Below, in pieces: positions 8,758 to 17,786 of a stretch of 45,682 bases of DNA. Both the position numbers and the translations under genes were made by a program. Position 1 is the stretch's first letter. Each line of letters opens with the position of its first letter. The DNA is from Aquisalimonas sp. (GTDB taxonomy: Bacteria > Pseudomonadota > Gammaproteobacteria > Nitrococcales > Aquisalimonadaceae): positions 1 through 45,682 of the forward strand of contig NZ_SKOG01000071.1 of assembly GCF_007120195.1 (NCBI RefSeq). The letters run 5' to 3'. The notes below the pieces were generated by a model, which ran no database searches, was not told the DNA's origin, and saw nothing but the letters and a program-made list of their open reading frames with translations.

Positions 8758-9600
8758 GTGTTGGCGGCAGCAGGAAGCCTTTACGTGGTTGCCACCCCCT
8801 TGGGGAACCTCGCGGACATCACCCAGCGCGCGCTGGAGGTGCTGCGTCACGTGGACCTCGTCGCCGCTGAGGATACGCGGCACAGCGGGCGGCTGCTGAC
8901 TCACTTTGGCATTCGGGCGCGCCTGCGCAGCCTCCACGAGCACAATGAGGCCGATCGCGTTGCGGAGCTGATCGAGCGCCTGAGCGCGGGCGCGACTATT
9001 GCCTTGATCAGCGATGCGGGCACCCCGCTGATCAGCGATCCAGGCTATCGACTGGTCCGCGAGGCGCACCGGGCCGGTGTGCGGGTGGTACCCGTCCCCG
9101 GTGCATGCAGCCCAATTGCCGCGTTGTCGGTCTCCGGTCTGCCGACGGATCGATTCTGCTTTGAAGGATTCTTGTCGGCGCGCTCGGGCCCGCGGCGCAA
9201 GCAGCTGGAGGCGTTGCGCGGCGAGCCGCGTACCCTCGTGCTGCTGGAGTCTTCGCATCGGATTGAGGCGTGTGTGCAGGATCTAGCGGCGATTTTCGGC
9301 TCGGAGCGCCGCGCGGTCATCGCGCGTGAGCTCACAAAGGCGTTCGAAACGGTGAAAGCGCTACCCCTGGGCGAGTTGCTCGCCTGGCTACACGCTGACC
9401 CCGACCAGCGGCGTGGCGAGTTCGTACTGGTCATTCAGGGCGCGCCTGCATCGGTCGCCGACAGCGATCAGCAGGATCGTGTGCTCGGTCTATTACTCCA
9501 GGAGTTGCCGGTCAAGAAAGCGGCGGCGCTTGCCGCGAGCATTCTCGGCGTGCCGCGGAACGCGTTATACAAGCGTGCGCTTGCCCTGCGCGGCGACTAG
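8758..9600 (+). CDS. rsmI: 16S rRNA (cytidine1402-2'-O)-methyltransferase RsmI
   Basis: RsmI methylates the ribose of C1402 in 16S rRNA using S-adenosylmethionine; it acts with RsmH, encoded just downstream, on the same nucleotide. The 280-residue protein begins with LYVVATPLGNLADITQRAL, continues with the SAM-binding AEDTRHSG, ISDAGTPLISDPG and VPGACSPIAALSVSGL, and ends with a helical domain containing GVPRNALYKRAL. The start is GTG at 8758 or TTG at 8761, both behind AAGGGGGA; an ATG at 8695 would add unmatched residues. The TAG stop lies inside the left arm of the palindrome at 9597-9652, but the protein end looks complete. Confidence 0.94.
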   Translation: MLAAAGSLYVVATPLGNLADITQRALEVLRHVDLVAAEDTRHSGRLLTHFGIRARLRSLHEHNEADRVAELIERLSAGATIALISDAGTPLISDPGYRLVREAHRAGVRVVPVPGACSPIAALSVSGLPTDRFCFEGFLSARSGPRRKQLEALRGEPRTLVLLESSHRIEACVQDLAAIFGSERRAVIARELTKAFETVKALPLGELLAWLHADPDQRRGEFVLVIQGAPASVADSDQQDRVLGLLLQELPVKKAAALAASILGVPRNALYKRALALRGD

Positions 9601-9652
9601 TGTCCTGTAACCGACAAGCAAAAGACAACGCATTTCGGTTACAGGACACTAG
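9597..9652. repeat. 56-bp perfect palindrome related to the repeat at 162-204
   Basis: Two perfect 17-bp arms (9597-9613 and 9636-9652) flank a 22-base A-rich centre. The outer four bases on each side are CTAG. The right 43 bases match 162-204 with one mismatch, so this is a second copy of the same family with both ends present. The rsmI stop codon lies in the left arm. It could be a miniature transposon whose target was CTAG or TA, or a REP-like element. The right arm is 20 bases from the predicted rnpB 5' end. Confidence 0.75.
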
Positions 9653-9665
9653 GGTGTGGTAACCT
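9639..9665 (+). promoter_or_regulatory. probable rnpB promoter
   Basis: TAACCT at 9660-9665 lies seven bases before the predicted 5' end of RNase P RNA and is a plausible -10. A -35-like TTACAG at 9639-9644 is 15 bp upstream, a short spacing, and lies within the right arm of the palindrome. The assignment rests on position more than on match quality. Confidence 0.35.
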
Positions 9666-9672
9666 AACAGGT

Positions 9673-10026
<354 letters not shown>

Positions 10027-10039
10027 ACCGAGTACCGTC

Positions 10040-10077
10040 GGCCCCGTGACCGCCCTTGCGGTGGCGGGGCCTCTATT
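10040..10077 (+). terminator. terminator downstream of rnpB
   Basis: A GC-rich hairpin starts 14 bases after the end of rnpB. The outer stem is 10040-10046 with 10065-10071, and the inner stem is 10049-10053 with 10058-10062. A short TCTATT follows, so it is likely an intrinsic terminator with a weak T-tract. Confidence 0.6.
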
Positions 10078-10285
10078 GCCTGCATCAATTTGCCCTTCGC
10101 CTGGCACGACGTTATTGAGACATTCGTTCCCCGCTTACCAGGCCCATTCGTCTCCCCTATTTCCAGATCGATCATCTAACACACTGATTTGGATGTTCTT
10201 CTTTTCCCTTCTGCACCGTCGTCTGGCAGCAACATGCTGCGTTTCTTAAGTCATTGTCACGCAAGCAAGAATCTGACCTGGTCGC
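10078..10285. other. AT-richer spacer between rnpB and the mraZ promoter
   Basis: I see no convincing gene in these 208 bases, which are noticeably lower in GC than the flanks. A second terminator-like hairpin (GCAGCA at 10226-10231, TGCTGC at 10235-10240) is followed by GTTTCTT. It could end read-through from rnpB or a small RNA; I cannot identify a promoter for one. Confidence 0.35.
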
Positions 10286-10315
10286 TTGACACGTGGGAGA
10301 TGCGCTCCATATAGT
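10286..10315 (+). promoter_or_regulatory. promoter of the dcw cluster (Pmra)
   Basis: A perfect -35 TTGACA (10286-10291) is followed 18 bp later by TATAGT (10310-10315), a five-of-six -10. Transcription should begin near 10322, about 57 bases before the mraZ start and directly at the phased TGG operator. This is the strongest sigma-70 promoter seen in the window. Confidence 0.8.
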
Positions 10316-10324
10316 GTGCCAAAG

Positions 10325-10349
10325 TGGGATGAAGTGGTAAAAAATGGCA
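10325..10349 (+). promoter_or_regulatory. MraZ operator: three TGG repeats at 10-bp spacing
   Basis: TGGGA (10325-10329), TGGTA (10335-10339) and TGGCA (10345-10349) lie exactly 10 bp apart, one helical turn. MraZ proteins are known to bind arrays of TGGGN-type repeats separated by five bases upstream of mraZ and repress the cluster. Position just after the predicted transcription start fits repression. Confidence 0.7.
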
Positions 10350-10378
10350 TAACCATCACAGGGATCGTCGGGGGGAAT

Positions 10379-10837
10379 GTGTTTCGGGTCCGCGGGGTTG
10401 CCAATCTCAATCTCGATACGAAGGGGCGTATGAGCTTCCCAAGTCGTTTCCGCGACCGGCTCATGAGCTTCTGCGACGGAGAGGTTGTGGTGACGGCGGA
10501 TCCGGAGCGCTGTCTGCTTGTCTATCCGCTGCCGGAATGGGAAGAAATCGAGGATAAGCTCATGGCGTTGCCGTCATTGAATGCGCACGCCCGCTCCCTG
10601 CAGCGCGTCTATCTCGGCCATGCCACCGAAGCACAGCTCGATGGCAGCGGCCGGATCCTCCTGCCGCCCCCCCTGCGGGAATTCGCCGGTCTCGACAAGC
10701 GCGTCGTTCTGGTGGGGCAGGGTAAGCGTTTTGAACTCTGGGACGAAAATGCCTGGAATGAACAGTTCGACCACTGGCTCTCGGCAGCCGCGGACAAGGA
10801 GGGGATGCCGGAAGAGCTCCAGCAGCTCTCCCTGTGA
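10379..10837 (+). CDS. mraZ: transcriptional regulator MraZ
   Basis: MraZ is a ring-forming AbrB-like DNA-binding protein that regulates the division and cell-wall cluster it heads. The 152-residue length equals that of E. coli MraZ. The two tandem D-x-x-x-R half-domains are clear: [14 protein letters not shown] near residue 12 and [15 protein letters not shown] near residue 85. The start is GTG at 10379 behind GGGGGAA; the alternative upstream ATG-type start at 10286 lies inside the promoter and would add 31 unmatched residues. rsmH follows after 16 bases. Autoregulation through the phased operator at 10325-10349 is expected. Confidence 0.95.
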   Translation: MFRVRGVANLNLDTKGRMSFPSRFRDRLMSFCDGEVVVTADPERCLLVYPLPEWEEIEDKLMALPSLNAHARSLQRVYLGHATEAQLDGSGRILLPPPLREFAGLDKRVVLVGQGKRFELWDENAWNEQFDHWLSAAADKEGMPEELQQLSL

Positions 10838-10853
10838 TCCAGACCAAGAAGCG

Positions 10854-11789
10854 ATGACCGCTGAGGATCAACACCGGCCGGTACTTTTGGCCGAGGCAGT
10901 GGAGGCACTCAACGTGCGCGAGAGCGGTCTTTACGTCGATGGAACCTTTGGCCGAGGCGGGCACGCCGCGGCCATCGTGGATCGGCTCGGGCCAGCCGGG
11001 CGCCTCTGGGCCCTGGATCGTGACCCGCAGGCGATTACCGCGGCACAGGAGCGGTTTGGTGATGACCCACGCGTTCGGATTCATCACGGAACTTTCGCCG
11101 GTATGCCCGACCTGCTGCACGCCGAGGGCGTGGAGGCGGTTGACGGTGTTTTGCTGGATCTGGGTGTCTCCTCGCCGCAGATCGATGATGCGCAACGGGG
11201 CTTTAGCTTCCGCCACGATGGGCCGCTGGACATGCGCCTGGATACAAGCAGCGGCCCCACGGCCACGGAGTGGCTGGCGCGTGTGGAGGAGGGCGAAATC
11301 GTCCGCGTCCTGCGGGAGTACGGGGAGGAGCGCTTCGCCAAGCGTATCGCCAGGAACCTGGTGCGCGCCCGGGAAGACGATCGCCTGCCGCAGACCACCG
11401 CCGCGCTGGCGGATCTGGTGGCGGCCGCCGTTCCGTTCCCGGACCGCCACAAGCACCCGGCCACGCGCACATTTCAGGCCCTGCGCATCGCCGTCAACGG
11501 CGAACTCGATGCATTGCGGGTGTGCCTGGGAACGCTTCGTGACCGGCTCGCCGTTAGAGGTCGCCTGGTGGTGATCAGTTTTCATTCCCTGGAGGACCGG
11601 ATGGTCAAACGCTTCATCCGGGATGCCGGGGAGCGTCGCGATCTGCCGCCGGAGATTCCGGTGGTGCCGGACGGGTTGAAGGCCTGGTTGAGACCGGTCG
11701 GTAAGGCCGTGCGCGCCTCGGAGGATGAGACACGCGGTAATCCGCGGGCCCGCAGTGCCGTGATGCGCGTCGCGGAGCGTCTGCCGTGA
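10854..11789 (+). CDS. rsmH: 16S rRNA (cytosine1402-N4)-methyltransferase RsmH (MraW)
   Basis: RsmH adds the N4 methyl group to C1402 of 16S rRNA, complementing RsmI encoded upstream. The 311-residue protein starts [13 protein letters not shown], has the SAM-binding [11 protein letters not shown] (around residue 29), then [13 protein letters not shown], the [12 protein letters not shown] signature, and ends with [15 protein letters not shown] and [14 protein letters not shown]. All are standard family blocks. The start is ATG at 10854; an open frame reaching back to 10581 lies over mraZ in another frame and is a shadow. The stop overlaps the ftsL GTG by four bases (GTGA). Confidence 0.96.
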   Translation: MTAEDQHRPVLLAEAVEALNVRESGLYVDGTFGRGGHAAAIVDRLGPAGRLWALDRDPQAITAAQERFGDDPRVRIHHGTFAGMPDLLHAEGVEAVDGVLLDLGVSSPQIDDAQRGFSFRHDGPLDMRLDTSSGPTATEWLARVEEGEIVRVLREYGEERFAKRIARNLVRAREDDRLPQTTAALADLVAAAVPFPDRHKHPATRTFQALRIAVNGELDALRVCLGTLRDRLAVRGRLVVISFHSLEDRMVKRFIRDAGERRDLPPEIPVVPDGLKAWLRPVGKAVRASEDETRGNPRARSAVMRVAERLP

Positions 11790-12073
11790 ACGGCCCGGTG
11801 GTCTGCGCGCTGTTCCTCGCCATCGCTGTGGTCGCCACGGCGGTTTTGGTGGTCTCCAGCCAGCACCAGAGTCGGGCGCTGTTCACGGAGTTGCAGGAAT
11901 TGAACCGGGAACGGGATCGCCTCGATGCGGAATGGGGCATGTTGCGACTGGAACAGGGCGCATGGGCGACCCATGGGCGAATCGAGCGCTTGGCCCGGGA
12001 GAAGCTGGACATGGTCATGCCGGGCGGGGAGAACGTTATCGTCCTGCGCCGTGGCGGCACGGACAATGATTGA
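11786..12073 (+). CDS. ftsL: cell division protein FtsL
   Basis: FtsL is a small bitopic membrane protein that joins FtsB and FtsQ and helps activate FtsWI at the septum. The 95-residue protein has a short cytoplasmic N-terminus, one membrane segment (about residues 4-24), and a periplasmic coiled coil rich in L, E and R (about residues 30-75). It ends with a basic-polar tail. Sequence identity in this family is low; assignment relies on topology, size and position between rsmH and ftsI. The GTG start overlaps the rsmH stop. Confidence 0.9.
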   Translation: MNGPVVCALFLAIAVVATAVLVVSSQHQSRALFTELQELNRERDRLDAEWGMLRLEQGAWATHGRIERLAREKLDMVMPGGENVIVLRRGGTDND

Positions 12074-12105
12074 GGCCCGACACAGGGAAACGGGAGTCGC
12101 AGGTA

Positions 12106-13833
12106 GTGAGCACTGACGCCAGGCAAGCGTACCACCCCCCGCATTGGCGTTATGTTGCCGTGTTGCTGGTGTTCGCCTTAATGGCGGGGGTGCTCTCCTG
12201 GCGAGCGGTGGATTTGCAGGTTGTGCGCAAGGACTTTCTGCAGCACCAGGGGGAGGCCCGTCATCTCCGGGTGGTCTCGGATCCCGCTCATCGCGGCATG
12301 CTCACGGACCGCACCGGTGAGCCCCTGGCCATCAGTACCCCCGTGGATTCTGTCTGGGCCCACCCCGGTGACCTGCTGGAGGCGGCCGACCGTGTCCCGG
12401 AGCTGGCGAAGGCGTTGAATCTCGACCCGGATGCGCTCACGCGGCGCCTGCGTGCGCGCGCTGACCGGGAGTTCATCTATCTGCGGCGGCATGTGCCGCC
12501 GGAACACGCGCGCACCGTTATGGCTCTCGGCCTACCTGGTGTGGCACTGCGCCGGGAATACCGCCGGTTTTACCCGGGTGGCGAGGTCACGGGCCAGCTG
12601 CTCGGTTTCACCGACGTCGACGATGTCGGTCTTGAAGGGCTGGAGCTCGCGTTCGAGGGGTGGCTGCGGGGCAAGCCCGGGCGCAAGCGCGTGCTGCAGG
12701 ATCGGCGTGGCCGGGCCATCGAGGACGTGGAACAGCTCACGGAACCCCGTCCGGGTAGAGATCTGCAGCTGAGCATTGATCGCCGTCTGCAGTATCTCGC
12801 CTACCGGGAGCTCAAGGCTGCTGTGAACACCCACGATGCCGACGGCGGCTCGCTGGTGCTCATGGACGCCAAGACTGGCGAAATCCTGGCTATGGTCAAC
12901 CAGCCGGCGTTCAATCCCAATAATCGCGCCGCCATGGAGCCTAGCCACCACAGGAATGCGGCCGTGGTCAACGCGTACGAACCCGGCTCCACGATCAAGC
13001 CGTTCACCATGGCGGCGGCTCTGGATTCCGGTGCGGTGACACCGGAGACGCGCGTCGATACCCGGCCCGGGGTGATGCGGGTGGGGAGTCATCGGGTTCG
13101 TGATCTGCGGGATTACGGCCGCATCGATCTCGCCACAATCATTAGCAAGTCGAGCAATATCGGTGCCGCCAAGTTGGCACTGGACATGGACGAGGATGAA
13201 CTCTGGCGGCTTCTGGTTCGCTCGGGGTTTGGTCAGCGGGTGGGTGCTGGATTTCCCGGTGAACCCGGCGGGTGGCTGTCGGAGCTGCCACCCAGGCGCG
13301 ACGTCGAGCGAGCCACCCTGGCTTTTGGTTACGGCCTGTCCACGACGCCCCTGCAACTGACCCGCGCCTACGCGGCGATTGCCGGTGACGGCACCATGCC
13401 GATGCCGTCGTTCCTGCAGCGAGACGAGTCTGAGTATCGCAAGCGTGTCATGAGCGCCGAAGCGGCGGCGCTTGTGCGGGGCATGATGGAGCAGGCCACG
13501 CTTCCGGGCGGTACGGCCATGCGGGCGCGCGTGCCCGCCTATCGGGTGGCAGGCAAGACCGGAACGGTGCGCAAATCAGTGGCCGGCGGCTACTCCGAGG
13601 ACCGCTACGTCGCCTGGTTCGCAGGCATGGCGCCGGCCAGCGATCCCAGTCTGGTCATGGTGGTCATGCTCGACGAGCCCTCCGGCGATGCGTACTACGG
13701 TGGTCAGGTGGCCGCGCCGGTATTTGCGCAAGTGATGGGGGGCGCCCTGCGTCTGCTCAACGTCGCGCCCGACGGTCTCGACGCCGAGTCGGTGCTGCCC
13801 CCGCTGACGGCGATGGGGGAGGACGCGCCATGA
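12106..13833 (+). CDS. ftsI: peptidoglycan D,D-transpeptidase FtsI (PBP3)
   Basis: FtsI cross-links septal peptidoglycan together with the glycosyltransferase FtsW. The 575-residue protein has a short cytoplasmic tail, one membrane anchor (about residues 16-36), a non-catalytic pedestal domain with RGMLTDRTGEPLA, and the transpeptidase domain. Catalytic motifs are STIK (Ser295, Lys298), SSN (349-351) and KTG (484-486). The GTG at 12106 with GGGAG nine bases upstream is preferred; a TTG at 12070 overlapping the ftsL stop would add 12 residues and has no clear ribosome site. The C-terminus overlaps murE by four bases. Confidence 0.95.
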   Translation: MSTDARQAYHPPHWRYVAVLLVFALMAGVLSWRAVDLQVVRKDFLQHQGEARHLRVVSDPAHRGMLTDRTGEPLAISTPVDSVWAHPGDLLEAADRVPELAKALNLDPDALTRRLRARADREFIYLRRHVPPEHARTVMALGLPGVALRREYRRFYPGGEVTGQLLGFTDVDDVGLEGLELAFEGWLRGKPGRKRVLQDRRGRAIEDVEQLTEPRPGRDLQLSIDRRLQYLAYRELKAAVNTHDADGGSLVLMDAKTGEILAMVNQPAFNPNNRAAMEPSHHRNAAVVNAYEPGSTIKPFTMAAALDSGAVTPETRVDTRPGVMRVGSHRVRDLRDYGRIDLATIISKSSNIGAAKLALDMDEDELWRLLVRSGFGQRVGAGFPGEPGGWLSELPPRRDVERATLAFGYGLSTTPLQLTRAYAAIAGDGTMPMPSFLQRDESEYRKRVMSAEAAALVRGMMEQATLPGGTAMRARVPAYRVAGKTGTVRKSVAGGYSEDRYVAWFAGMAPASDPSLVMVVMLDEPSGDAYYGGQVAAPVFAQVMGGALRLLNVAPDGLDAESVLPPLTAMGEDAP

Positions 13834-15353
13834 GTGCCGCGTTCGGCCAGCCGGATTGGATCTCGCTGGGGGCCGTGCTCGAAGGATATGCGCAGGTCGC
13901 ACCGGCTCAGGATGTGCCGATCCGGGCTTTCACCGTCGACAGCCGGCGTGTGTGCGGGGGTGCTGCCTTTGTCGCCCTGCCTGGTAGTCGGGTCCACGGC
14001 TTGGACTACTTGCCGGAGGCCCTGAACCATGGCCCGGCGGCGGTCGTTTGCGACCCCAACGGTGCGCCGGATCTGGCAGCGGCGGAGCAGGCCTGCGTCG
14101 CCGCCGGCGTGGCGTTCGTCCCGCTGAATGGTCTCAGCGCGGCGCTGGGCGAACTCGCCGCCCGCGTGCACGGCCATCCGGCGGAAAGACTGTGTACCGT
14201 GGGGGTCACGGGGACGGATGGCAAGACCTCCGTGAGCCAGTTTCTGGCGCGCGCGCTGGATGTGCCGGAGAGGCGGTGTGCCGTGATCGGTACCCTGGGC
14301 GCCGGTTTTCCCGATGCGCTGCAAGAGACCGGTCTGACCACGCCGGATGCCGCCACGGTGCAGGCTCTGCTGCGCGACCTGCTGGAGCGGGGTGCCTTCC
14401 ACGTGGCCATGGAGGTCTCCTCCCATGCCCTGACACAGCACCGGGTGGCGGGTATCCCCTTCGATACAGCCGTGCTGACGAATCTGGGCCGGGATCACCT
14501 GGATTATCACCCGAGCGCGCAGGCGTACGCCGACGCCAAGTGCCAGTTGTTCCGCATGGACGGGCTGCGTCTGGCGGTTTTGAACGCCGACGATGCCCTG
14601 GGCAGGCGCCTGCACCGTGAGCTACGGCCAACCGCGGTCGACGTGCTCAGCTACTCCCTGGACGCCAGTGCCAAGGCGGAGGTGATGTGCACCTCCCTGC
14701 AATCCGAGCCCGATGGCCTGCGCATGCATGTGGCCACACCGGTGGGCACGGTGGCGGTGCGCGCGCCGCTGCTGGGCCGTTTCAATGCCGCGAATGTGCT
14801 GGCGGTGATCGGCGTGTTGGTGGGGCAGGGCATGACGGCGTCCACCATCGAGACCAGGCTCGCCCGGTTGCAACCGGTGCCGGGCCGCATGGAGCCCATC
14901 GTCGCTAGTGCCGGCCCGCTGGCGGTGGTGGACTACGCCCACACCCCGGGGGCGCTGCGCTCGGCCCTGGTTGGACTGCGCCAACACGTGACCGGACAGC
15001 TTTGGTGCGTGTTCGGGTGTGGCGGCGATCGTGATGCCGGCAAGCGCGCGCTGATGGGCGCCGCAGCCGAGCGCCTTGCCGACCGGCTCATCATCACCGA
15101 CGACAATCCGCGCACGGAGAATCCGGACGCCATTGTGTCTGCGATCAACGCCGGATTGCGTCGTCCGCACGCGGCACGCATAATCCGCGACCGCGCCGAG
15201 GCGATTACCACGGCCCTGCGCGAGGCTGCTCCAGGAGATGCCGTACTGATTGCCGGTAAGGGCCACGAAACGTATCAGATCACGGCCACGGGGCGGCATT
15301 TTTTCAGTGACCGCGAGACCGTTCGGCGCGTACAGGCCGGGGGTGAGCCGTGA
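13830..15353 (+). CDS. murE: UDP-MurNAc-tripeptide synthetase, meso-diaminopimelate-adding
   Basis: MurE ligates meso-diaminopimelate to UDP-MurNAc-L-Ala-D-Glu in the cytoplasm, using ATP. The 507-residue protein has the substrate-binding N-terminal domain, the P-loop GVTGTDGKTS (residues 125-134), the carbamylated-lysine region, and the DNPR motif (about residue 424) that marks specificity for meso-diaminopimelate over lysine. The P-loop has GTD where E. coli has GTN. ATGA overlap with ftsI and GTGA overlap with murF indicate coupled translation. Confidence 0.96.
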   Translation: MSAAFGQPDWISLGAVLEGYAQVAPAQDVPIRAFTVDSRRVCGGAAFVALPGSRVHGLDYLPEALNHGPAAVVCDPNGAPDLAAAEQACVAAGVAFVPLNGLSAALGELAARVHGHPAERLCTVGVTGTDGKTSVSQFLARALDVPERRCAVIGTLGAGFPDALQETGLTTPDAATVQALLRDLLERGAFHVAMEVSSHALTQHRVAGIPFDTAVLTNLGRDHLDYHPSAQAYADAKCQLFRMDGLRLAVLNADDALGRRLHRELRPTAVDVLSYSLDASAKAEVMCTSLQSEPDGLRMHVATPVGTVAVRAPLLGRFNAANVLAVIGVLVGQGMTASTIETRLARLQPVPGRMEPIVASAGPLAVVDYAHTPGALRSALVGLRQHVTGQLWCVFGCGGDRDAGKRALMGAAAERLADRLIITDDNPRTENPDAIVSAINAGLRRPHAARIIRDRAEAITTALREAAPGDAVLIAGKGHETYQITATGRHFFSDRETVRRVQAGGEP

Positions 15354-16702
15354 TCCGATTGCGCCTGGACGAACTGATACGCCCCTTGAGCGCGGAGCTC
15401 AGTGGCCCCGCCGTGGAATTCACGGGGGTGGCCACGGACAGCCGCCATGTGCGTCGCGGCGAGCTGTTTGTTGCCCTGCAGGGCGAGCGGTTCGACGGTC
15501 ATCGGTTTGTGCAGCAGGCGCTCGACCGTGGGGCCGCTGCGGTGATGGTCTCAGTCCCCATCGGGGTGTCGGCGCCGGTGGTGACGGTCCCGGATACCCG
15601 GCGTGCCCTTGGCGAGTTGGCCCGGCTCTGGCGGCGGCGCAGCCGCACCCGGATCGTGGCGGTGACCGGCAGTAACGGCAAGACCACGGTCAAGGAAATG
15701 CTCGCCGCCATCCTGCAGCGCGAGGCACCGACTCTCGCCACCCAAGGCAATTACAACAACGACATCGGTGTGCCTCTGACCCTGTTCCGGCTGGGCGAGG
15801 CGCACCGTCTGGCGGTGATCGAGATGGGCGCCAACCATGCGGGCGAGATCGCTTGGCTGGCCGGAATCGCCGAACCTGATATCGGTCTCGTCACCAACGC
15901 GGGGCCCTCGCACCTTGAGGGCTTCGGCAGCCTGGAAGGCGTTGCCCGGGCCAAGGGGGAACTGTTCCAGGGATTGCCCGGGTGGGGCACCGCCGTTATC
16001 AACGCCGATGATCCCCATGCCGGACTGTGGCGGGACTTGGCCGCAGGGGTTGCGGTGTCGGACTTCGGCATGGAGCACCACGCCAGTGTTGTGGGGACAG
16101 AGACGGCTGGTGGCCTGCTGACAGTCACCACTGCGGAGTCTAGTTTTAGCCTGAAGCTCCCGGTGCCGGGGCGGCACAATCGGTATAACGCCCTCGCGGC
16201 GCTGACCGCGGCACGCGCACTGGGCGTGGGCGCCGACCGGATCCGGCGGGCGCTTGAGACGTTCCAGCCCGTGGCCGGGCGTTTGACGCCGCGCACCGGT
16301 CTGGCCGGCAGTGTGCTGCTTGACGACAGCTATAACGCCAATCCCGCTTCCCTGGTCGCCGGCCTGGAGGTGCTCGTCTCGGCGGCCCGGCCCCGCTGGC
16401 TCGTGTTGGGCGACATGGGCGAGTTGGGCGCTGACGCCCTGGAGCTGCATGCTTACGCCGGGCACCGGGCCCGCGAACTTGGCGTCGACCGGCTCTTTAC
16501 TACCGGCCCGTTGAGTGCGGCGGCCAGTGAGGCGTTCGGGGAGGGCGCGAGCCACTTTGCCGACACCGATGGGCTGATTGAGACATTGCGCGATGCACTG
16601 GAACCCGGAGTGACAGTCCTCATCAAGGGCTCGCGCAGTATGGGGATGGAATCAATCGTGGGCGCCCTGCAGGTGCCGGAACCGGCCAGGGGGGAGGGCT
16701 GA
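15350..16702 (+). CDS. murF: UDP-MurNAc-pentapeptide synthetase
   Basis: MurF adds D-alanyl-D-alanine, produced by the Ddl ligase encoded further down, to UDP-MurNAc-tripeptide. The 450-residue protein shows the N-terminal [20 protein letters not shown] block, the P-loop [12 protein letters not shown] (around residue 104), [15 protein letters not shown], the [10 protein letters not shown] motif, and [13 protein letters not shown] in the C-terminal half. All are typical of MurF. The start is GTG in a GTGA overlap with murE. mraY begins one base after its stop. Confidence 0.96.
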   Translation: MIRLRLDELIRPLSAELSGPAVEFTGVATDSRHVRRGELFVALQGERFDGHRFVQQALDRGAAAVMVSVPIGVSAPVVTVPDTRRALGELARLWRRRSRTRIVAVTGSNGKTTVKEMLAAILQREAPTLATQGNYNNDIGVPLTLFRLGEAHRLAVIEMGANHAGEIAWLAGIAEPDIGLVTNAGPSHLEGFGSLEGVARAKGELFQGLPGWGTAVINADDPHAGLWRDLAAGVAVSDFGMEHHASVVGTETAGGLLTVTTAESSFSLKLPVPGRHNRYNALAALTAARALGVGADRIRRALETFQPVAGRLTPRTGLAGSVLLDDSYNANPASLVAGLEVLVSAARPRWLVLGDMGELGADALELHAYAGHRARELGVDRLFTTGPLSAAASEAFGEGASHFADTDGLIETLRDALEPGVTVLIKGSRSMGMESIVGALQVPEPARGEG

Positions 16703-16703
16703 C

Positions 16704-17786
16704 ATGCTGCTCCAACTGGCGGCTTTCCTGGAAGAATTCCACAGCGGCTTCCGTGTATTCCAGTATATCACTCTGCGCGCCATCCTCGGTGTGCTCACAG
16801 CGCTCGTGATCTCCTTCATCGTCGGGCCGTTCGTCATCCGACGCCTCGGTCAGCACCAGATCGGCCAACAGATCCGGCACGACGGCCCGCAGTCGCATCT
16901 CGCCAAGTCCGGCACGCCCACCATGGGCGGTGCCATGATTCTGGTGGCGATTGCGGTGGCGACGCTCCTGTGGTCGGACCTCGGCAATCGCTATGTCTGG
17001 GTGGTCCTCATGACCACGCTCGCTTTCGGTTTTATCGGCGGCGTCGACGATTACCTCAAGCTGCGCTACGGCAACAGCCGCGGCCTTCCGGCGCGGCAGA
17101 AGTATTTCTGGCAGTCCGTTGTTGGCCTGACCGCCGCCACGGTGCTGTACGTGACGGCGCAGCACAGCGTGGAGACCACGCTGATCCTGCCGTTCATCAA
17201 AGACGTCTCCTGGCAGCTGGGCTGGCTGTTCATTCCCCTCGCCTATTTCGTGATCGTGGGCGCCAGCAACGCCGTCAATCTCACCGATGGCCTGGACGGA
17301 TTGGCCATCAACCCCGCCGTGCTTGTGGGTGGAGCGCTGGGCGTGTTCGCCTATGCCTCCGGCCATTTCGAGTTCGCCGACTATCTGGGGATTCCGTTCG
17401 TTCCCGGCGTGGGCGAGGTGGTCATTTTCTGCGGCGCCCTGGTGGGTGCCGGTCTGGGTTTTTTGTGGTTCAACGCCTATCCCGCGCAGGTGTTCATGGG
17501 CGACGTAGGGGCGCTGGCGCTGGGGGCGGCCCTGGGCATCGTGGCGGTGGTGGCGCGCCAGGAGCTTGTGCTGTTCATCATGGCCGGCGTGTTTGTCATG
17601 GAGACGGTGTCGGTGATGCTGCAGGTGGCCTCGTTCAAATTGACGGGGCGGCGCGTCTTTCGTATGGCGCCGTTGCACCACCATTTTGAGCTCAAGGGTT
17701 GGCCGGAACCGCGGGTGATTGTTCGTTTCTGGATTATCACCGTGATTCTGGTGTTGATCGGGCTTGCTTCGTTGAAGATCAGATAG
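16704..17786 (+). CDS. mraY: phospho-MurNAc-pentapeptide translocase MraY
   Basis: MraY transfers phospho-MurNAc-pentapeptide to undecaprenyl phosphate, making lipid I at the inner membrane. The 360-residue length equals the E. coli enzyme. About ten membrane segments are visible. Conserved cytoplasmic motifs are [26 protein letters not shown] (the DD pair near residue 115), [13 protein letters not shown] and the histidine-rich [12 protein letters not shown] near the C-terminus. Long reading frames on the opposite strand across mraY and murD are GC-rich shadows. murD starts right after the stop. Confidence 0.97.
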   Translation: MLLQLAAFLEEFHSGFRVFQYITLRAILGVLTALVISFIVGPFVIRRLGQHQIGQQIRHDGPQSHLAKSGTPTMGGAMILVAIAVATLLWSDLGNRYVWVVLMTTLAFGFIGGVDDYLKLRYGNSRGLPARQKYFWQSVVGLTAATVLYVTAQHSVETTLILPFIKDVSWQLGWLFIPLAYFVIVGASNAVNLTDGLDGLAINPAVLVGGALGVFAYASGHFEFADYLGIPFVPGVGEVVIFCGALVGAGLGFLWFNAYPAQVFMGDVGALALGAALGIVAVVARQELVLFIMAGVFVMETVSVMLQVASFKLTGRRVFRMAPLHHHFELKGWPEPRVIVRFWIITVILVLIGLASLKIR

